Source: Gordonia heveisoli
Lineage (GTDB): Bacteria > Actinomycetota > Actinomycetes > Mycobacteriales > Mycobacteriaceae
Length of the DNA stretch: 64,000 bases
Direction: 5' to 3'
NCBI RefSeq assembly: GCF_030315745.1
Contig: NZ_JASXSH010000003.1
Span: 186,001 to 250,000 of the forward strand
This document shows, piece by piece, positions 8,456-17,700 of the stretch (positions are counted from its first letter, which is position 1; each line of letters opens with the position of its first letter). A program made the translations under genes and the position numbers. Under the pieces are notes generated by a model. The model did not search any database, was not told the origin of the DNA, and worked only from the letters and a program-made list of their open reading frames with translations.

Positions 8456-8866
8456 ATGAGCATCTCCATCCACTCCAGCTTCCTGCCGCAGAACGATCCC
8501 GACGCCGCACTGACCTTCTACCGCGACGTCCTCGGTTTCGAGGTCCGAAACGATGTCGGCTACAACGGTTTACGGTGGATCACCGTCGGTCCGGCCGGCC
8601 AGCCCGACACCTCCATCGTGCTCTATCCGCCGACCGCGACACCGGGCATCACCGACGATGAGCAGCAGGTGATCGCCGAGATGATGGCCAAGGGCACCTT
8701 CGCCAGCCTGCTGTTGGCCGCCGACGATCTCGACGCCACCTTCGCTGCCGTGCAGTCGACCGACGCCGAGATCATCCAGGAACCCACCGATCAGCCATAT
8801 GGCGTACGTGACTGCGCGGTTCGTGATCCGGCCGGAAACATGATCCGCATCCAGCAGAAGGCCTGA
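8456..8866 (+). CDS. VOC family protein (glyoxalase-like)
   Basis: 136 residues, a single paired-beta-alpha-beta VOC protein. [24 protein letters not shown] at the N-terminus and [18 protein letters not shown] at the C-terminus are typical of the family's drug-binding and lyase members. It lies 11 nt after the AraC gene, and a UvrA paralogue starts 60 nt downstream. That context suggests a role in resistance to a DNA-damaging or DNA-binding compound. This is inference, since the ligand cannot be read from sequence. Confidence 0.85.
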   Translation: MSISIHSSFLPQNDPDAALTFYRDVLGFEVRNDVGYNGLRWITVGPAGQPDTSIVLYPPTATPGITDDEQQVIAEMMAKGTFASLLLAADDLDATFAAVQSTDAEIIQEPTDQPYGVRDCAVRDPAGNMIRIQQKA

Positions 8867-8925
8867 CCCCGAGGCCCGGTCCGCCCTACCCAGACGCAGC
8901 GAATCAGACCCAGAGAGAAGCAGGT

Positions 8926-11307
8926 ATGTCCGCGAAACAGACGCGCACACCCCATCCCGCCGACGGCCACGACTGGATCCGAGTGCACGGCGCCCGCGAG
9001 AACAACCTCAAGAACGTGGACGTCGACTTGCCGAAACGCAGGTTGACCGTATTCACCGGGGTGTCCGGATCGGGGAAGAGTTCATTGGTTTTCGGCACGA
9101 TCGCCGCCGAATCGCAGCGCATGATCAACGAGACCTACAGCGCTTTCGTCCAGGGCTTCATGCCCACCCAATCGCGGCCCGACGTCGACATTCTCGAAGG
9201 ACTGACCACCGCGATCATCGTCGACCAGGAACGGATGGGCGCCAATGTGCGGTCTACCGTGGGCACCGCCACCGACGCCAACGCCCTCCTCCGAATCTTG
9301 TTCAGCCGCCTCGGTGAACCCCACATCGGGTCGCCGCAGGCCTTCTCGTTCAACGTCGCCTCGATCAGCGGAGCCGGCGCGGTCACCGTCGACAAGGGCG
9401 GACGACAGGTCAAGGAGCGCCGCACCTTCTCCATCACCGGCGGCATGTGTCCGCGATGTGAGGGCCGCGGATCGGTCTCCGACTTCGACCTGACCGCACT
9501 CTACGACGAGACGAAGTCGCTCAACGACGGCGCGCTGACCATTCCGGGTTACAGCATGGACGGATGGTATGGCCGGATCTTCCGCGGATGCGGGTACTTC
9601 GATCCGGACAAGCCGATCGCCACGTTCACCAAGAAGCAACTCGACGACCTGCTCTACCGGGAGCCGACCAAGATCCAGGTCGACGGGATCAACCTGACCT
9701 ACGAGGGACTGATCCCGAAGATTAAGAAGTCGATGCTGTCGAAGGATCGCGAGGCGATGCAGCCGCACATCCGGGCCTTCGTCGACCGGGCGATCGCCTT
9801 CGCCGAGTGCCCCGACTGTGGCGGCACCCGACTGTCGGCGGCGGCGCGGTCGTCGACGATCAACGGTCTCAGCATCGCCGACGCATGCGCGATGCAGATC
9901 AGCGACCTGGCCGACTGGGTCGACGGCATCGATGAGCCATCGGCCGCGCCGCTGCTCGCCGGTCTGCGCGCCAACCTCCAGTCCTTCGTCGACATCGGTC
10001 TGGGTTACCTGTCGCTGGACCGTCCGGCCGGAACCCTGTCCGGAGGAGAGTCCCAGCGCACCAAACTGATTCGCCACCTGGGTTCATCTCTGACCGACGT
10101 CACCTACGTCTTCGACGAACCGTCCATCGGCCTACACCCGCATGACATCGAACGAATGAACCAGCTGCTGCGTCAGCTGCGCGACAAGGGCAACACGGTA
10201 CTCGTCGTCGAACACAAGCCCGAGGTCATCACCATCGCCGACCACATCGTCGATCTGGGGCCAGGTGCGGGTGTCGACGGTGGGCAGGTCATGTTCGAGG
10301 GCACGGTCGACGGGTTGCGCGCGAGCGGCACCGTGACCGGTCACCACCTCGACGACCGGATACGACTCAAGGAGTCAACGCGGCCGTCGTCGGGCAAAGT
10401 CGAGATCCGTGGCGCCACTACGCACAATCTGCGGGACGTCGACGTCGACATCCCGCTCGGCCAATTCGTCGCGGTCACCGGGGTGGCGGGCTCGGGCAAG
10501 AGCTCACTCATCCACGGATCGGTGGCCGGACGTGAGGGTGTCGTCGCCATCGACCAGAGTGCGATCAAGGGTTCACGGCGCAGCAACCCGGCGACCTACA
10601 CCGGTGTCCTCGATCCGATCCGCAAAGCCTTCGCCAAGGCCAACGGCGTGAAGCCGGCACTGTTCAGCGCCAACTCCGAGGGCGCCTGCCCCAACTGCAA
10701 CGGCGCCGGGATGATCTATTCGGATCTAGCTGTGATGGCCGGGGTCGCCACCGTGTGTGAGGTCTGCGATGGCAAGCGGTTCCAGGCGGAAGTGCTCGAA
10801 TACACCCTGGGCGGGCGCGACATCGACCAGGTCCTGTCGATGTCGGTGGCGCAGGCGCAGGCCTTCTTCGCCGATGGCGAGGCGAAGATCCCCGCAGCCC
10901 ACAAGATTCTGACTCGGCTGGCCGACGTCGGGCTGGGGTACCTCAAGATCGGGCAACCGCTGACCACCCTGTCCGGGGGCGAGCGGCAGCGACTGAAACT
11001 TGCCTCACTGATGGGGGAGAAGGCCGAGATCTACATCCTCGACGAGCCGACCACCGGGTTGCATCTCGCCGACGTCGAACAGCTACTCGACCTACTCGAC
11101 CGGCTGGTCGACAGCGGTAAGTCGATCATCGTGATCGAACACCACCAGGCGGTGATGGCACGCGCGGACTGGATCATCGACATCGGCCCCGGTGCCGGCC
11201 ACGACGGCGGGCAGGTGGTTTTCGAGGGCACACCCGCCGAACTGGTCGCCGACCCGTCCACCCTCACGGGTAAACATCTCGCCGAGTACGTGGGTGCCGC
11301 CGGGTAA
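8926..11307 (+). CDS. UvrA-like ABC ATPase (short, UvrA2/DrrC type)
   Basis: 793 residues against about 950 for housekeeping UvrA, so it is shortened in the inserted domains as in class II UvrA/DrrC proteins. There are two ATPase modules. Walker A is GVSGSGKSS (about residues 45-53) and GVAGSGKSS (near 524). ABC signatures are [11 protein letters not shown] and [11 protein letters not shown]. Walker B regions are [10 protein letters not shown] and [10 protein letters not shown]. Zinc-finger cysteines ([28 protein letters not shown]) remain. Such paralogues are thought to strip drugs from DNA rather than recruit UvrB. A ribosome-binding AGAGAGAAG precedes ATG 8926. It is the last gene of the AraC-VOC-UvrA cassette. 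Confidence 0.9.
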   Translation: MSAKQTRTPHPADGHDWIRVHGARENNLKNVDVDLPKRRLTVFTGVSGSGKSSLVFGTIAAESQRMINETYSAFVQGFMPTQSRPDVDILEGLTTAIIVDQERMGANVRSTVGTATDANALLRILFSRLGEPHIGSPQAFSFNVASISGAGAVTVDKGGRQVKERRTFSITGGMCPRCEGRGSVSDFDLTALYDETKSLNDGALTIPGYSMDGWYGRIFRGCGYFDPDKPIATFTKKQLDDLLYREPTKIQVDGINLTYEGLIPKIKKSMLSKDREAMQPHIRAFVDRAIAFAECPDCGGTRLSAAARSSTINGLSIADACAMQISDLADWVDGIDEPSAAPLLAGLRANLQSFVDIGLGYLSLDRPAGTLSGGESQRTKLIRHLGSSLTDVTYVFDEPSIGLHPHDIERMNQLLRQLRDKGNTVLVVEHKPEVITIADHIVDLGPGAGVDGGQVMFEGTVDGLRASGTVTGHHLDDRIRLKESTRPSSGKVEIRGATTHNLRDVDVDIPLGQFVAVTGVAGSGKSSLIHGSVAGREGVVAIDQSAIKGSRRSNPATYTGVLDPIRKAFAKANGVKPALFSANSEGACPNCNGAGMIYSDLAVMAGVATVCEVCDGKRFQAEVLEYTLGGRDIDQVLSMSVAQAQAFFADGEAKIPAAHKILTRLADVGLGYLKIGQPLTTLSGGERQRLKLASLMGEKAEIYILDEPTTGLHLADVEQLLDLLDRLVDSGKSIIVIEHHQAVMARADWIIDIGPGAGHDGGQVVFEGTPAELVADPSTLTGKHLAEYVGAAG

Positions 11308-11371
11308 CCCGCCTGCCAACGCCCGAACGGGGCGTCCGCGATATCCTCTCGTCGGAGATGAGAGGGTGGTC

Positions 11372-12610
11372 GTGACGGTTGTGGTAGACGGCTACCTGCG
11401 CAGTTCGTGGGCGCGCGCGGCCGCGGCGGTCGCACTGGTGGTCGCGACCTTCGCCTTCGTCTTCGTCTTCCCGGGCGGCGCGTTCACGCCCTATCACGTC
11501 GACTACGACGTGTACCGGACCGGTGCGCAGGTCTACCGCGACGGTGGCGACCTCTACGGCACGCTGCCGCAGTTGGCCGATGGCACCTATCTGCCCTTCA
11601 CCTACCCGCCGATCGCGGCCGCCCTGTTCACCGTGTTCACGCCGATCCCGCTCGGCATCGGCGCCCAACTGTTCACCGTCTTCTCCATCCTGTGCCTGAT
11701 CCTGGTGCTGCGGCTGGTGATGGTCTCACTGATCGATCGTCCCAGCGCCCAGGTGTGGTGGCTGGTGGTGCCGGTGGCGGCGCTGTCACTCGGCCTGGGA
11801 CCAGTCCGCGACACCTTGACCTTCGGCCAGGTCAACATCGTGCTGATGGCGCTCGTGGTCGTCGACCTGCTGCGCGGGCGGGGCCGCTGGTGGAGCGGCA
11901 CGCTGATCGGGCTGGCGATCGCCGTCAAGCTGACGCCTCTGGTCTTCGTGCTGTTGCTGGTCTTGCGCCGTGACCTTCGGTCGGCGGTGGTCGCGGTGGT
12001 GTCGGCGTTGGTGTGGACGCTCCTCGGCTATCTACTCATGCCTGCTGCATCGGCTGAGTACTGGCAGCAGACCCTGCGCGACACCAGCCGGATCGGCAAC
12101 CTGGAGTACGCCGACAACCTGTCCATCAACGGTGTGTTGCGCCGACTGGGGATCGACTCGGGCGCGGTGTGGTTCGTGCTGGCCGGGCTCGCAGGCCTAC
12201 TCGTGGTGTGGGCGACCTGGCGGCTGCTGCGTGCCGACAGCCAGGTGGGTGCGATGCTCGCGGTGTCGATGGCGGCACTGCTGTGCTCGCCGGTTGCGTG
12301 GGAGGAACACTGGGTCTGGGTGTCGCCGCTACTGGTGACCATGGCGGTCTGGGGCGCCGAGACCTCGTCGAGGCGAGTCTGGTGGCCACTGACCGCCGTC
12401 GGCCTGGTGGTCCTCTACGTGGCCGCGCACCACCGGATCGCCAACGGCCACCAGGTGGAACTGGACTGGACGTGGTGGCAGCACCTGGCCGGCGCGTCAT
12501 ACCTGATCTGGGGGCTCGCGGTGCTCGTCGCGATGGGCCGGTGCGCGCGTGACGTACCCGTCGACATCACTCGCCGACGACCGACCGCCCCTTCTCCGTC
12601 AATCGCCTGA
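11372..12610 (+). CDS. GT87-family polyprenyl-phosphate mannosyltransferase-like membrane protein
   Basis: 412 residues, nearly all hydrophobic, with about ten predicted membrane spans. The first periplasmic loop has the acidic YHVDYDVYRTGAQVYRDGGDLYG motif. This, with the following PFTYPPIAAALF segment, is characteristic of DUF2029/GT87 enzymes such as the PimE alpha-1,2-mannosyltransferase group of mycobacteria. It would transfer mannose from polyprenyl-phospho-mannose to a lipid or glycan outside the membrane. The acceptor is unknown. GTG 11372 is preferred (GAGAGGG about 6 nt upstream). GTG 11366 is also in frame. Confidence 0.8.
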   Translation: MTVVVDGYLRSSWARAAAAVALVVATFAFVFVFPGGAFTPYHVDYDVYRTGAQVYRDGGDLYGTLPQLADGTYLPFTYPPIAAALFTVFTPIPLGIGAQLFTVFSILCLILVLRLVMVSLIDRPSAQVWWLVVPVAALSLGLGPVRDTLTFGQVNIVLMALVVVDLLRGRGRWWSGTLIGLAIAVKLTPLVFVLLLVLRRDLRSAVVAVVSALVWTLLGYLLMPAASAEYWQQTLRDTSRIGNLEYADNLSINGVLRRLGIDSGAVWFVLAGLAGLLVVWATWRLLRADSQVGAMLAVSMAALLCSPVAWEEHWVWVSPLLVTMAVWGAETSSRRVWWPLTAVGLVVLYVAAHHRIANGHQVELDWTWWQHLAGASYLIWGLAVLVAMGRCARDVPVDITRRRPTAPSPSIA

Positions 12611-12649
12611 CGCGGTGACCACCTGCTCGTAGACTCGTTCCGAACACGC

Positions 12650-12677
12650 TTGAAACAATCCGTGCATTCCGTTTCAA
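12650..12677. promoter_or_regulatory. Inverted repeat upstream of the P450 gene
   Basis: TTGAAAC (12650-12656), 14 nt, then GTTTCAA (12671-12677). It is a perfect 7-bp dyad 36 bp before the P450 start, a plausible regulator site. No adjacent regulator gene is obvious. Confidence 0.4.
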
Positions 12678-12713
12678 TGGATCTACCGTCCACGAGCACC
12701 AGGGGGAGCCGCC

Positions 12714-14156
12714 ATGTCGTCCGCATCGTCATCCAAGAAGTCACCGGACCTGAAGCGAACCCTGCAGGCTGCGATCGGTAAGGCCAGCGCGGCCTACCCG
12801 AGTCCACCGCGCGCGCTCGCCGAGCCGCCCGCCGGATCCGGCCTCAAGCCGGTGATGGGCGACGGCGGCCTGCCGTATCTGGGCAACACGTTGCAGATGC
12901 TCGCCGACCCGCTGGCGGTGTCGATGCGACGGTTCGAGGAATACGGCCCGGTGTCCTGGTCCGGTTCACTCGGCATGAACCTGGTGACGCTCGTCGGCCC
13001 GGAGGCCATCGAATGTGCCTGGATGAATCGCGAGAAGGCATTCTCCAGCGAACAGGGCTGGGAACCGATGATCGGCCCGTTCTTCCGCCGCGGCATCATG
13101 CTGATGGACTTCGACGAGCACATGCACCATCGGCGAATCCTGCAGCAGGCATTCACCCCCGCCCGCCTGAAGGGCTACCTGGGCCGGATGACCCCGCACA
13201 TCGAGAAGACGCTGTCCAATTGGGAGGTCGGACCCGACTTCCGGATGTATTCGCGGACCAAGGATCTGACCCTGTCGCTGGCCACCGAGGTATTCGTCGG
13301 CGCCGAACTGAACGAGGCCGACACCCATCGGCTGGAGAGCGCTTTCGAGGCCGCCGTGCGCGGCGGTCAGGCCATCATCCGCAAGGATGTCAAGGTCGGC
13401 ACCTGGGCGCGTGGCCTGCGCGGCCGGGAGGCCCTGCAGGAGTATTTCCGGTCGGAGATCCCCAAGCGCCGCACCACCGAGGCCGACGACCTGTTCAGCG
13501 TGCTCTGCCACAGTCAGAGCGACGAGGGCCACATGTTCTCCGACGAGGACATCGTCAACCACATGATCTTCGTGATGATGGCCGCCCATGACACCAGCAC
13601 GATCGCACTGTCCATGCTGGCCTACTTCCTCGGCAAGCACCCGGAGTGGCAGGAACGCCTGCGGGCCGAGTCACTGGCCCTGGGCAAGGAGAACCTCGAC
13701 TACGAGGACGTCGACAAGCTCCCCAGCCTCGATCTCGCGTTCAAGGAAACACTCCGCATCAACGCTCCGGTGGGCATGCTGTTCCGCAAGACGATCGTCG
13801 ACACCGACATCCTCGGCCACTACGTGCCGGCCGGCACCCTGCTCGCCATCCACCCGTGGGCGACGATGCTGCGCAAGGAATGGTGGCCCAATCCGACCCA
13901 CTGGGATCCCGAACGATTCTCCGCGGAACGTCGCGAGGACAAGGTGCACCGGTTCGCCTGGGCCCCGTTCGGGGGCGGCGCACATAAGTGCATCGGACTG
14001 TATTTCGGTGGCATGGAGGTGAAGTCGATCATGCACCAGATGCTGCAGCGCTTCGAATGGACCGTCCCCGCGGACTACCGCCCCGTGCTGACCTACGGCA
14101 CCGGACCGACGCCGGCGGACGGCCTCCCGATCAACCTGCGGCACCGCCGGGTGTGA
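12714..14156 (+). CDS. Cytochrome P450
   Basis: 480 residues. The I-helix oxygen-activation motif is MAAHDTST, the K-helix E-x-x-R is KETLR, and the haem loop is FGGGAHKCIG with the thiolate Cys at about residue 426. The N-terminus has no membrane anchor, so it is a soluble bacterial class needing ferredoxin partners, none of which are encoded nearby. The haem loop and general layout recall the mycobacterial CYP136/CYP51-like branch, but I would not assign a subfamily without alignment. RBS GGGGAG lies 7 nt before ATG 12714. It converges with an LLM oxidoreductase gene. Confidence 0.92.
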   Translation: MSSASSSKKSPDLKRTLQAAIGKASAAYPSPPRALAEPPAGSGLKPVMGDGGLPYLGNTLQMLADPLAVSMRRFEEYGPVSWSGSLGMNLVTLVGPEAIECAWMNREKAFSSEQGWEPMIGPFFRRGIMLMDFDEHMHHRRILQQAFTPARLKGYLGRMTPHIEKTLSNWEVGPDFRMYSRTKDLTLSLATEVFVGAELNEADTHRLESAFEAAVRGGQAIIRKDVKVGTWARGLRGREALQEYFRSEIPKRRTTEADDLFSVLCHSQSDEGHMFSDEDIVNHMIFVMMAAHDTSTIALSMLAYFLGKHPEWQERLRAESLALGKENLDYEDVDKLPSLDLAFKETLRINAPVGMLFRKTIVDTDILGHYVPAGTLLAIHPWATMLRKEWWPNPTHWDPERFSAERREDKVHRFAWAPFGGGAHKCIGLYFGGMEVKSIMHQMLQRFEWTVPADYRPVLTYGTGPTPADGLPINLRHRRV

Positions 14157-14194
14157 CGGGCCGCCCGCGGTCGCCGGGGCCGGGGCACTGGGCC

Positions 14195-15219
14195 TCAGTC
14201 CAGTAGCCCGGCCAACTGTTCGATCTCGGCGGCACTGCCGGGTGAGACGAGCATCGTCGTGACGCCGGCACGTTCCCAGACTGCGATCTGTTCGCGCACA
14301 TGGTCGAGGTCGCCGAATCCTCGACGACCTCGTCGGGAATGATGTTCGCGGCCTCGTCCTTCCGATTGCTGCGGAAGAGCGCGGTCACCTCGTCGACGAC
14401 GTCGCCGTATCCCATCCGGCGATAGACCTCGGCATGGAAATTGGTGTCCTCGCTACCCATTCCACCCATGTACAGCGCAAGGAACGGTTTGATCGCGGCG
14501 AAGGTGGCGGCCCGATCATCGGTGATGGCGATCTGCGCGGTGGCGCAGATCTCGAAGGTTTCGCGGCTGCGGCGTGCTCCCGGTCGGGCGAATCCCTCAT
14601 CGAGCCATTCGTTGTAGGTGTCGGCCATCCGGGCCGTGTAGAACAGCGGCAGCCAGCCATCGGCGATCTCGGCCGTGAGCGCGATATTCTTGGGCCCTTC
14701 GGCGCCGAGCATGACGGGGATGTCGGCGCGACGAGGATGCACGATCGGCTTGAGTGGCTTCCCGAGTCCCGTCGTACCTTCACCCCGCAGGGGCAGCGGA
14801 TAATGCGGGCCGTCGCTCACGACGGGCGCCGCACGCGCCCAGACCTGGCGCATGATGTCGATGTATTCGCGGGTGCGCGCAAGGGGTTTCGCGAACTGCT
14901 GGCCGTACCAGCCCTCGACGACCTGAGGTCCCGACACCCCGAGTCCGACCACGTGCCGCCCGCCGGAAAGATGATCGAGGGTAAGCGCGGCCATCGCGCA
15001 GGCGGTGGGCGTACGCGCCGACATCTGCAATACCGAGGTGCCCAGCCGGACGCGCTCGGTCGACGACCCCCACCAGGCCAGCGGGGTATACGCGTCCGAG
15101 CCCCAGGCCTCGGCGGTGAATACGCTGTCGAAGCCCGACGCCTCGGCGGCGGCCACCAGTTCGGCATGGTTGGACGGCGGCTGCGCGCCCCAATATCCCA
15201 GTTGCAGACCGAATTTCAT
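14195..15219 (-). pseudogene. LLM-class (F420-type) oxidoreductase, frameshifted near the C-terminus
   Basis: The frame from ATG 15219 (MKFGLQLGYWG; GGAGGG 9 nt upstream) encodes a luciferase-like TIM-barrel oxidoreductase. It shows GSDAYTPLAWWG, the SARTPTACAMAALTLDHLSGGR region and GLGVSGPQVVEGWYGQ. After IPDEVVEDS the frame breaks. The expected ending (GDLDHVREQIAVWERAG...LVSPGSAAEIEQLAGLLD) continues in another frame to a TGA at 14195-14197. Without correction translation runs on to 14131 with a nonsense tail. The break lies at about 14313-14320 and looks like a small deletion. The gene is either a recent lesion or an assembly error. The enzyme would be a flavin/F420 oxidoreductase of unknown substrate. 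Confidence 0.75.
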
Positions 15220-15285
15220 CTTCTGTCGCCCTCCCATGCCGTAGGTTTGCCCGCGGCGTCATGTCCACGCCTGACGAATCACCCC

Positions 15286-15315
15286 AACCTACGACAGGAC
15301 CGTCACGCCGATCAA
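15286..15315 (-). promoter_or_regulatory. Promoter of the LLM oxidoreductase gene
   Basis: On the minus strand a -35 TTGATC (15315-15310), an 18-nt spacer and a -10 TAGGTT (15291-15286). This is a good sigma-70-type match. It faces the PadR promoter and lies next to the PadR operator-like site. Confidence 0.55.
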
Positions 15316-15321
15316 GCACTC

Positions 15322-15345
15322 AGATAGTAAAATTGTTGAGTAACA
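15322..15345. promoter_or_regulatory. PadR operator-like site 1
   Basis: This 24-bp stretch matches the near-perfect palindrome at 16409-16432 at 17 of 24 positions, counted by eye. Shared cores are GATAGT and TTGA-T-A. It sits between the divergent LLM and padR genes. Confidence 0.45.
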
Positions 15346-15390
15346 CCAGAGCGGTCGCCAGAAGGCCCGGCCGGCTGAGAGTGGAGGTCC

Positions 15391-15969
15391 GTGATGTCGC
15401 TGCGCCACGCCATACTGGCTGCCCTGCTCGATGGTGAGGCCTCGGGCTATCACCTCGCCAAGAACTTCGACGTCTCGGTCGCGAGCTACTGGTTCGCGAC
15501 CCCTCAGCAGCTCTACGCCGAACTCACCCGACTCGAGACGGCGGGACTCATCACCGGCCGCGAGGTCGTTCAGCAACGGCGACCCAACAAGCGAATGTTC
15601 ACCATCACCGAAGCGGGCATGTCGGCCCTGCACGACTTCGTCGCATCAGCGTCGCGCCCGACGTTCATCCGCGACGAACTGCTCGTGCAGGTCTACGCCT
15701 GCGATGCCGGTGACGCCGCGAAACTCGCCGGGCATCTGCAAGAGCGGGCCGCCCAGGCGATCGCCAAGGCCGAACTCATCGAGAAGCTGCTGGCGAAGTT
15801 GCGTGGCGAGCGATCGGAGGACCGCTATCTCGCCGAGGCCGTCCGGGTCGGCCCGTATCTGACCGGATTGCGGGGGAGCACCTTCGAACGCGAGAACGCC
15901 GCCTGGTGCCACCGTGTCGCCAGCGTGCTCCGGCTGCGTGCGAATCTCGCGGCCGAGACCGTCGATTGA
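15391..15969 (+). CDS. PadR-family transcriptional regulator
   Basis: 192 residues. The N-terminal winged helix begins MSLRHAILAALLDGEASGYHLAKNF, with the family's wing region LETAGLITGREVVQ...RRPNKRMFTITEAG. The rest is the helical dimerisation domain of the Vir/AphA-type PadR C-terminus. Such regulators repress neighbours until a small aromatic or toxic ligand binds. Very similar operator-like sequences flank the gene (15322-15345 and 16409-16432). This suggests control of itself, the divergent LLM gene and the convergent SnoaL gene. GTG 15391 or ATG 15394 can start it; GGAGG lies just upstream. Confidence 0.9.
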   Translation: MMSLRHAILAALLDGEASGYHLAKNFDVSVASYWFATPQQLYAELTRLETAGLITGREVVQQRRPNKRMFTITEAGMSALHDFVASASRPTFIRDELLVQVYACDAGDAAKLAGHLQERAAQAIAKAELIEKLLAKLRGERSEDRYLAEAVRVGPYLTGLRGSTFERENAAWCHRVASVLRLRANLAAETVD

Positions 15970-15979
15970 CCGATACCGG

Positions 15980-16393
15980 TCAGTTCTGTTGGGCAGCAGC
16001 GATCTCCGCGGCAGCCTCGGACTTGATGCGGTCGAACTGTGCGCCCATCGCCTCGGCGAGCGCCTGCGCCCCCGACAGCGGCCGAACCATCACCATGAAG
16101 TCGACGATCTTGCCGTCGTCGTCGGTACGGATGAAGTCACACCCAGTGATCTTCTTGCCGTTCACGACCGTCTCGAAGACCAGTGCGTGGTCACGATCGG
16201 TCTCGCCACCGATCTCACGGATGTACCGAAAGTCGGTGAAGACCCGGAGGACGCCGCGCAGAATGGCCATCGTGATCGGCTTACCGGGGTATGGCGTGAA
16301 GGCGACCGGACTGGTGAAGACCACATCGTCGGCCAGCAGGTCGGCCATCGCGTCGGTGTCCTGATTCTCCACCGCGACACGGAACGGATGCAT
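15980..16393 (-). CDS. SnoaL-like / nuclear-transport-factor-2-fold protein
   Basis: 137 residues. FRVAVENQDTDAMADLLADDVVFTSP is the usual opening helix and strand of the NTF2/SnoaL cone-shaped fold. TGCDFIRTDDDGKIVDFMVMVRP is the typical closing sheet. Members are cyclases, isomerases or simple binding proteins, and the ligand cannot be read here. GGAGG 6 nt before ATG 16393 fixes the start. A 24-bp palindrome resembling the one upstream of the neighbouring padR gene lies immediately upstream, so PadR control is likely. It converges tail-to-tail with padR, with 10 bp between stops. Confidence 0.8.
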   Translation of the reverse strand: MHPFRVAVENQDTDAMADLLADDVVFTSPVAFTPYPGKPITMAILRGVLRVFTDFRYIREIGGETDRDHALVFETVVNGKKITGCDFIRTDDDGKIVDFMVMVRPLSGAQALAEAMGAQFDRIKSEAAAEIAAAQQN

Positions 16394-16408
16394 GAGCGAC
16401 CTCCATGG

Positions 16409-16432
16409 TGATAGTCCAATAATTGACTATCA
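16409..16432. promoter_or_regulatory. PadR operator-like site 2 (palindrome)
   Basis: TGATAGTC, 8 nt, GACTATCA: a perfect 8-bp dyad overlapping the promoter region of the SnoaL-like gene. Dyads with an 8-nt centre are usual for PadR operators. It matches 17/24 to 15322-15345. Confidence 0.6.
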
Positions 16433-16479
16433 GGGTAGGGGGCGTCATCCGAACGGGCAAGGCCTGACGGCAACGACGA

Positions 16480-17595
16480 TCAATGCGTCGGTTCGGCCTC
16501 GGGATCGGGTGTCACATGCATGGCGGACAGTTCACCCAGCGCACGGAACACGCGTTTGGACGCCTCGGACCATGGCATCAGGATCGGGAACACATGGAAC
16601 ATCCCGGGTTCCTCCATGTCGAACACCTCGACATCGGCCTTCTTCAGGATCTCGGTGAACTCGCGCAGACCGTCACGGAAGATCTCGTCCCCGCCCCAGC
16701 AGATGAAGGTGGGCGGGAACCACGACGGGTCCAGTTCACCGTGACCGACCGACACTCTCGCGTCATTCGGCTGCACTCCCTGCAGATAGGGGGCAACCGG
16801 AACATTCCACGGCAGGATGTCGAGAGCCGCATTCGCGGTCACCGACGGCTGGTCGAGATCGAGATCGATCTCAGGGGAGAACAGTGCCAGCGCCGCCGGC
16901 GCCGGCATCTCCTCCGTATGCAGGTATGCGATCAGCGATGCCGCGAGCCCACCACCGCCGGAGTCGCCGGCGATGACCAGATGTTCGGGGTCCACACCTC
17001 GGTCGAGCAGGCCCTGATAGGCAGCCGCAGCGTCCACGACACCCGCCGGGAACGGGAATTCAGGTGCCATCCGGTAATCGGCGATGAAGATCTCGTTGCC
17101 GGCGATCTTCACCAGCGACGACGCGAACGACGCGTACATCATCGGAGTGGTGCCGATGTAGCCACCGCCGTGGAGGTACAGCACGGTTCCGTTGATGGTC
17201 TCCTTGTCCGCGCCGTCCTCGACGAACGCGTCGGTACTCGCCTTCGCCCGGCACCAGATACCTGGAATGCCGCCGACGACGTCGCGGGTGATCTCGACAC
17301 CGTCGGTCACCCCGACGAACGGCGGCATGACGACGCGGCAGATGTTGTCGAGGACCTTCTCCATGGACCGGAACTCCGGGATGGGCAGACCCATCGAATA
17401 GCCCATGAAGGCGCGAATCGTCTGTCGGGTGACCGACTGTCCGACATTGTCGAGTAAGCCACCCGGCCCCTGCCACGGACGGTCGAACGGCACGTGGGCC
17501 AATCCGTTGAGCATGCGGTTCGCGAGGCCCCACACAGCGAGCGCGGTGACGGGAGCCGAGGCGGTCTCCACCTCGGGACGATCAGCCATGACCAT
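16480..17595 (-). CDS. Alpha/beta-hydrolase (hormone-sensitive-lipase-family esterase)
   Basis: About 371 residues. The oxyanion motif is LYLHGGGYIGT, the nucleophile elbow is GDSGGGG, and the acid/His part comes near the C-terminus (HVFP). This is the bacterial HSL/family IV esterase pattern, abundant in lipid-rich actinomycetes (Lip proteins). It likely hydrolyses short-chain esters in the cytoplasm. ATG 17595 is chosen because TACACT lies 6 nt upstream (leaderless). ATG 17589 and a longer frame to 17619 are alternatives. Confidence 0.88.
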   Translation of the reverse strand: MVMADRPEVETASAPVTALAVWGLANRMLNGLAHVPFDRPWQGPGGLLDNVGQSVTRQTIRAFMGYSMGLPIPEFRSMEKVLDNICRVVMPPFVGVTDGVEITRDVVGGIPGIWCRAKASTDAFVEDGADKETINGTVLYLHGGGYIGTTPMMYASFASSLVKIAGNEIFIADYRMAPEFPFPAGVVDAAAAYQGLLDRGVDPEHLVIAGDSGGGGLAASLIAYLHTEEMPAPAALALFSPEIDLDLDQPSVTANAALDILPWNVPVAPYLQGVQPNDARVSVGHGELDPSWFPPTFICWGGDEIFRDGLREFTEILKKADVEVFDMEEPGMFHVFPILMPWSEASKRVFRALGELSAMHVTPDPEAEPTH

Positions 17596-17601
17596 GCCGC
17601 G

Positions 17602-17607
17602 AGTGTA
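17602..17607 (-). promoter_or_regulatory. -10 element, leaderless start of the esterase
   Basis: TACACT on the minus strand, 6 nt before the ATG at 17595. Confidence 0.5.
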
Positions 17608-17645
17608 TCCAGCGGCCACCGATCACGCCGATCGAGCACGCCCAC

Positions 17646-17700
17646 AAAAAAGCTCCGGCCGACCTGCCGGGTCGGGGGTCTGGCAGATCAGCCGAAGCCT
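17646..17700 (-). terminator. Strong intrinsic terminator; likely 3' end of a minus-strand small RNA
   Basis: Read as minus-strand RNA, 19 consecutive bases (AGGCUUCGGCUGAUCUGCC) pair with the far side if G-U pairs are allowed. The loop is 13 nt and C-rich (AGACCCCCGACCC), followed by six U. The plus strand would have A-C mismatches, so it acts on minus transcripts only. No minus-strand gene ends here. The downstream esterase has its own -10 after the hairpin, and a plus-strand gene starts at 17872. A short RNA starting somewhere in 17700-17810 is therefore implied; TAGCCT at 17817-17812 is a possible -10. Confidence 0.7.

Noticed and set aside
17646-17700. 6C-type small RNA
   Set aside because: Only one C-rich loop is seen, whereas the 6C family has two C-run hairpins. 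I keep it as an unspecified sRNA terminator.
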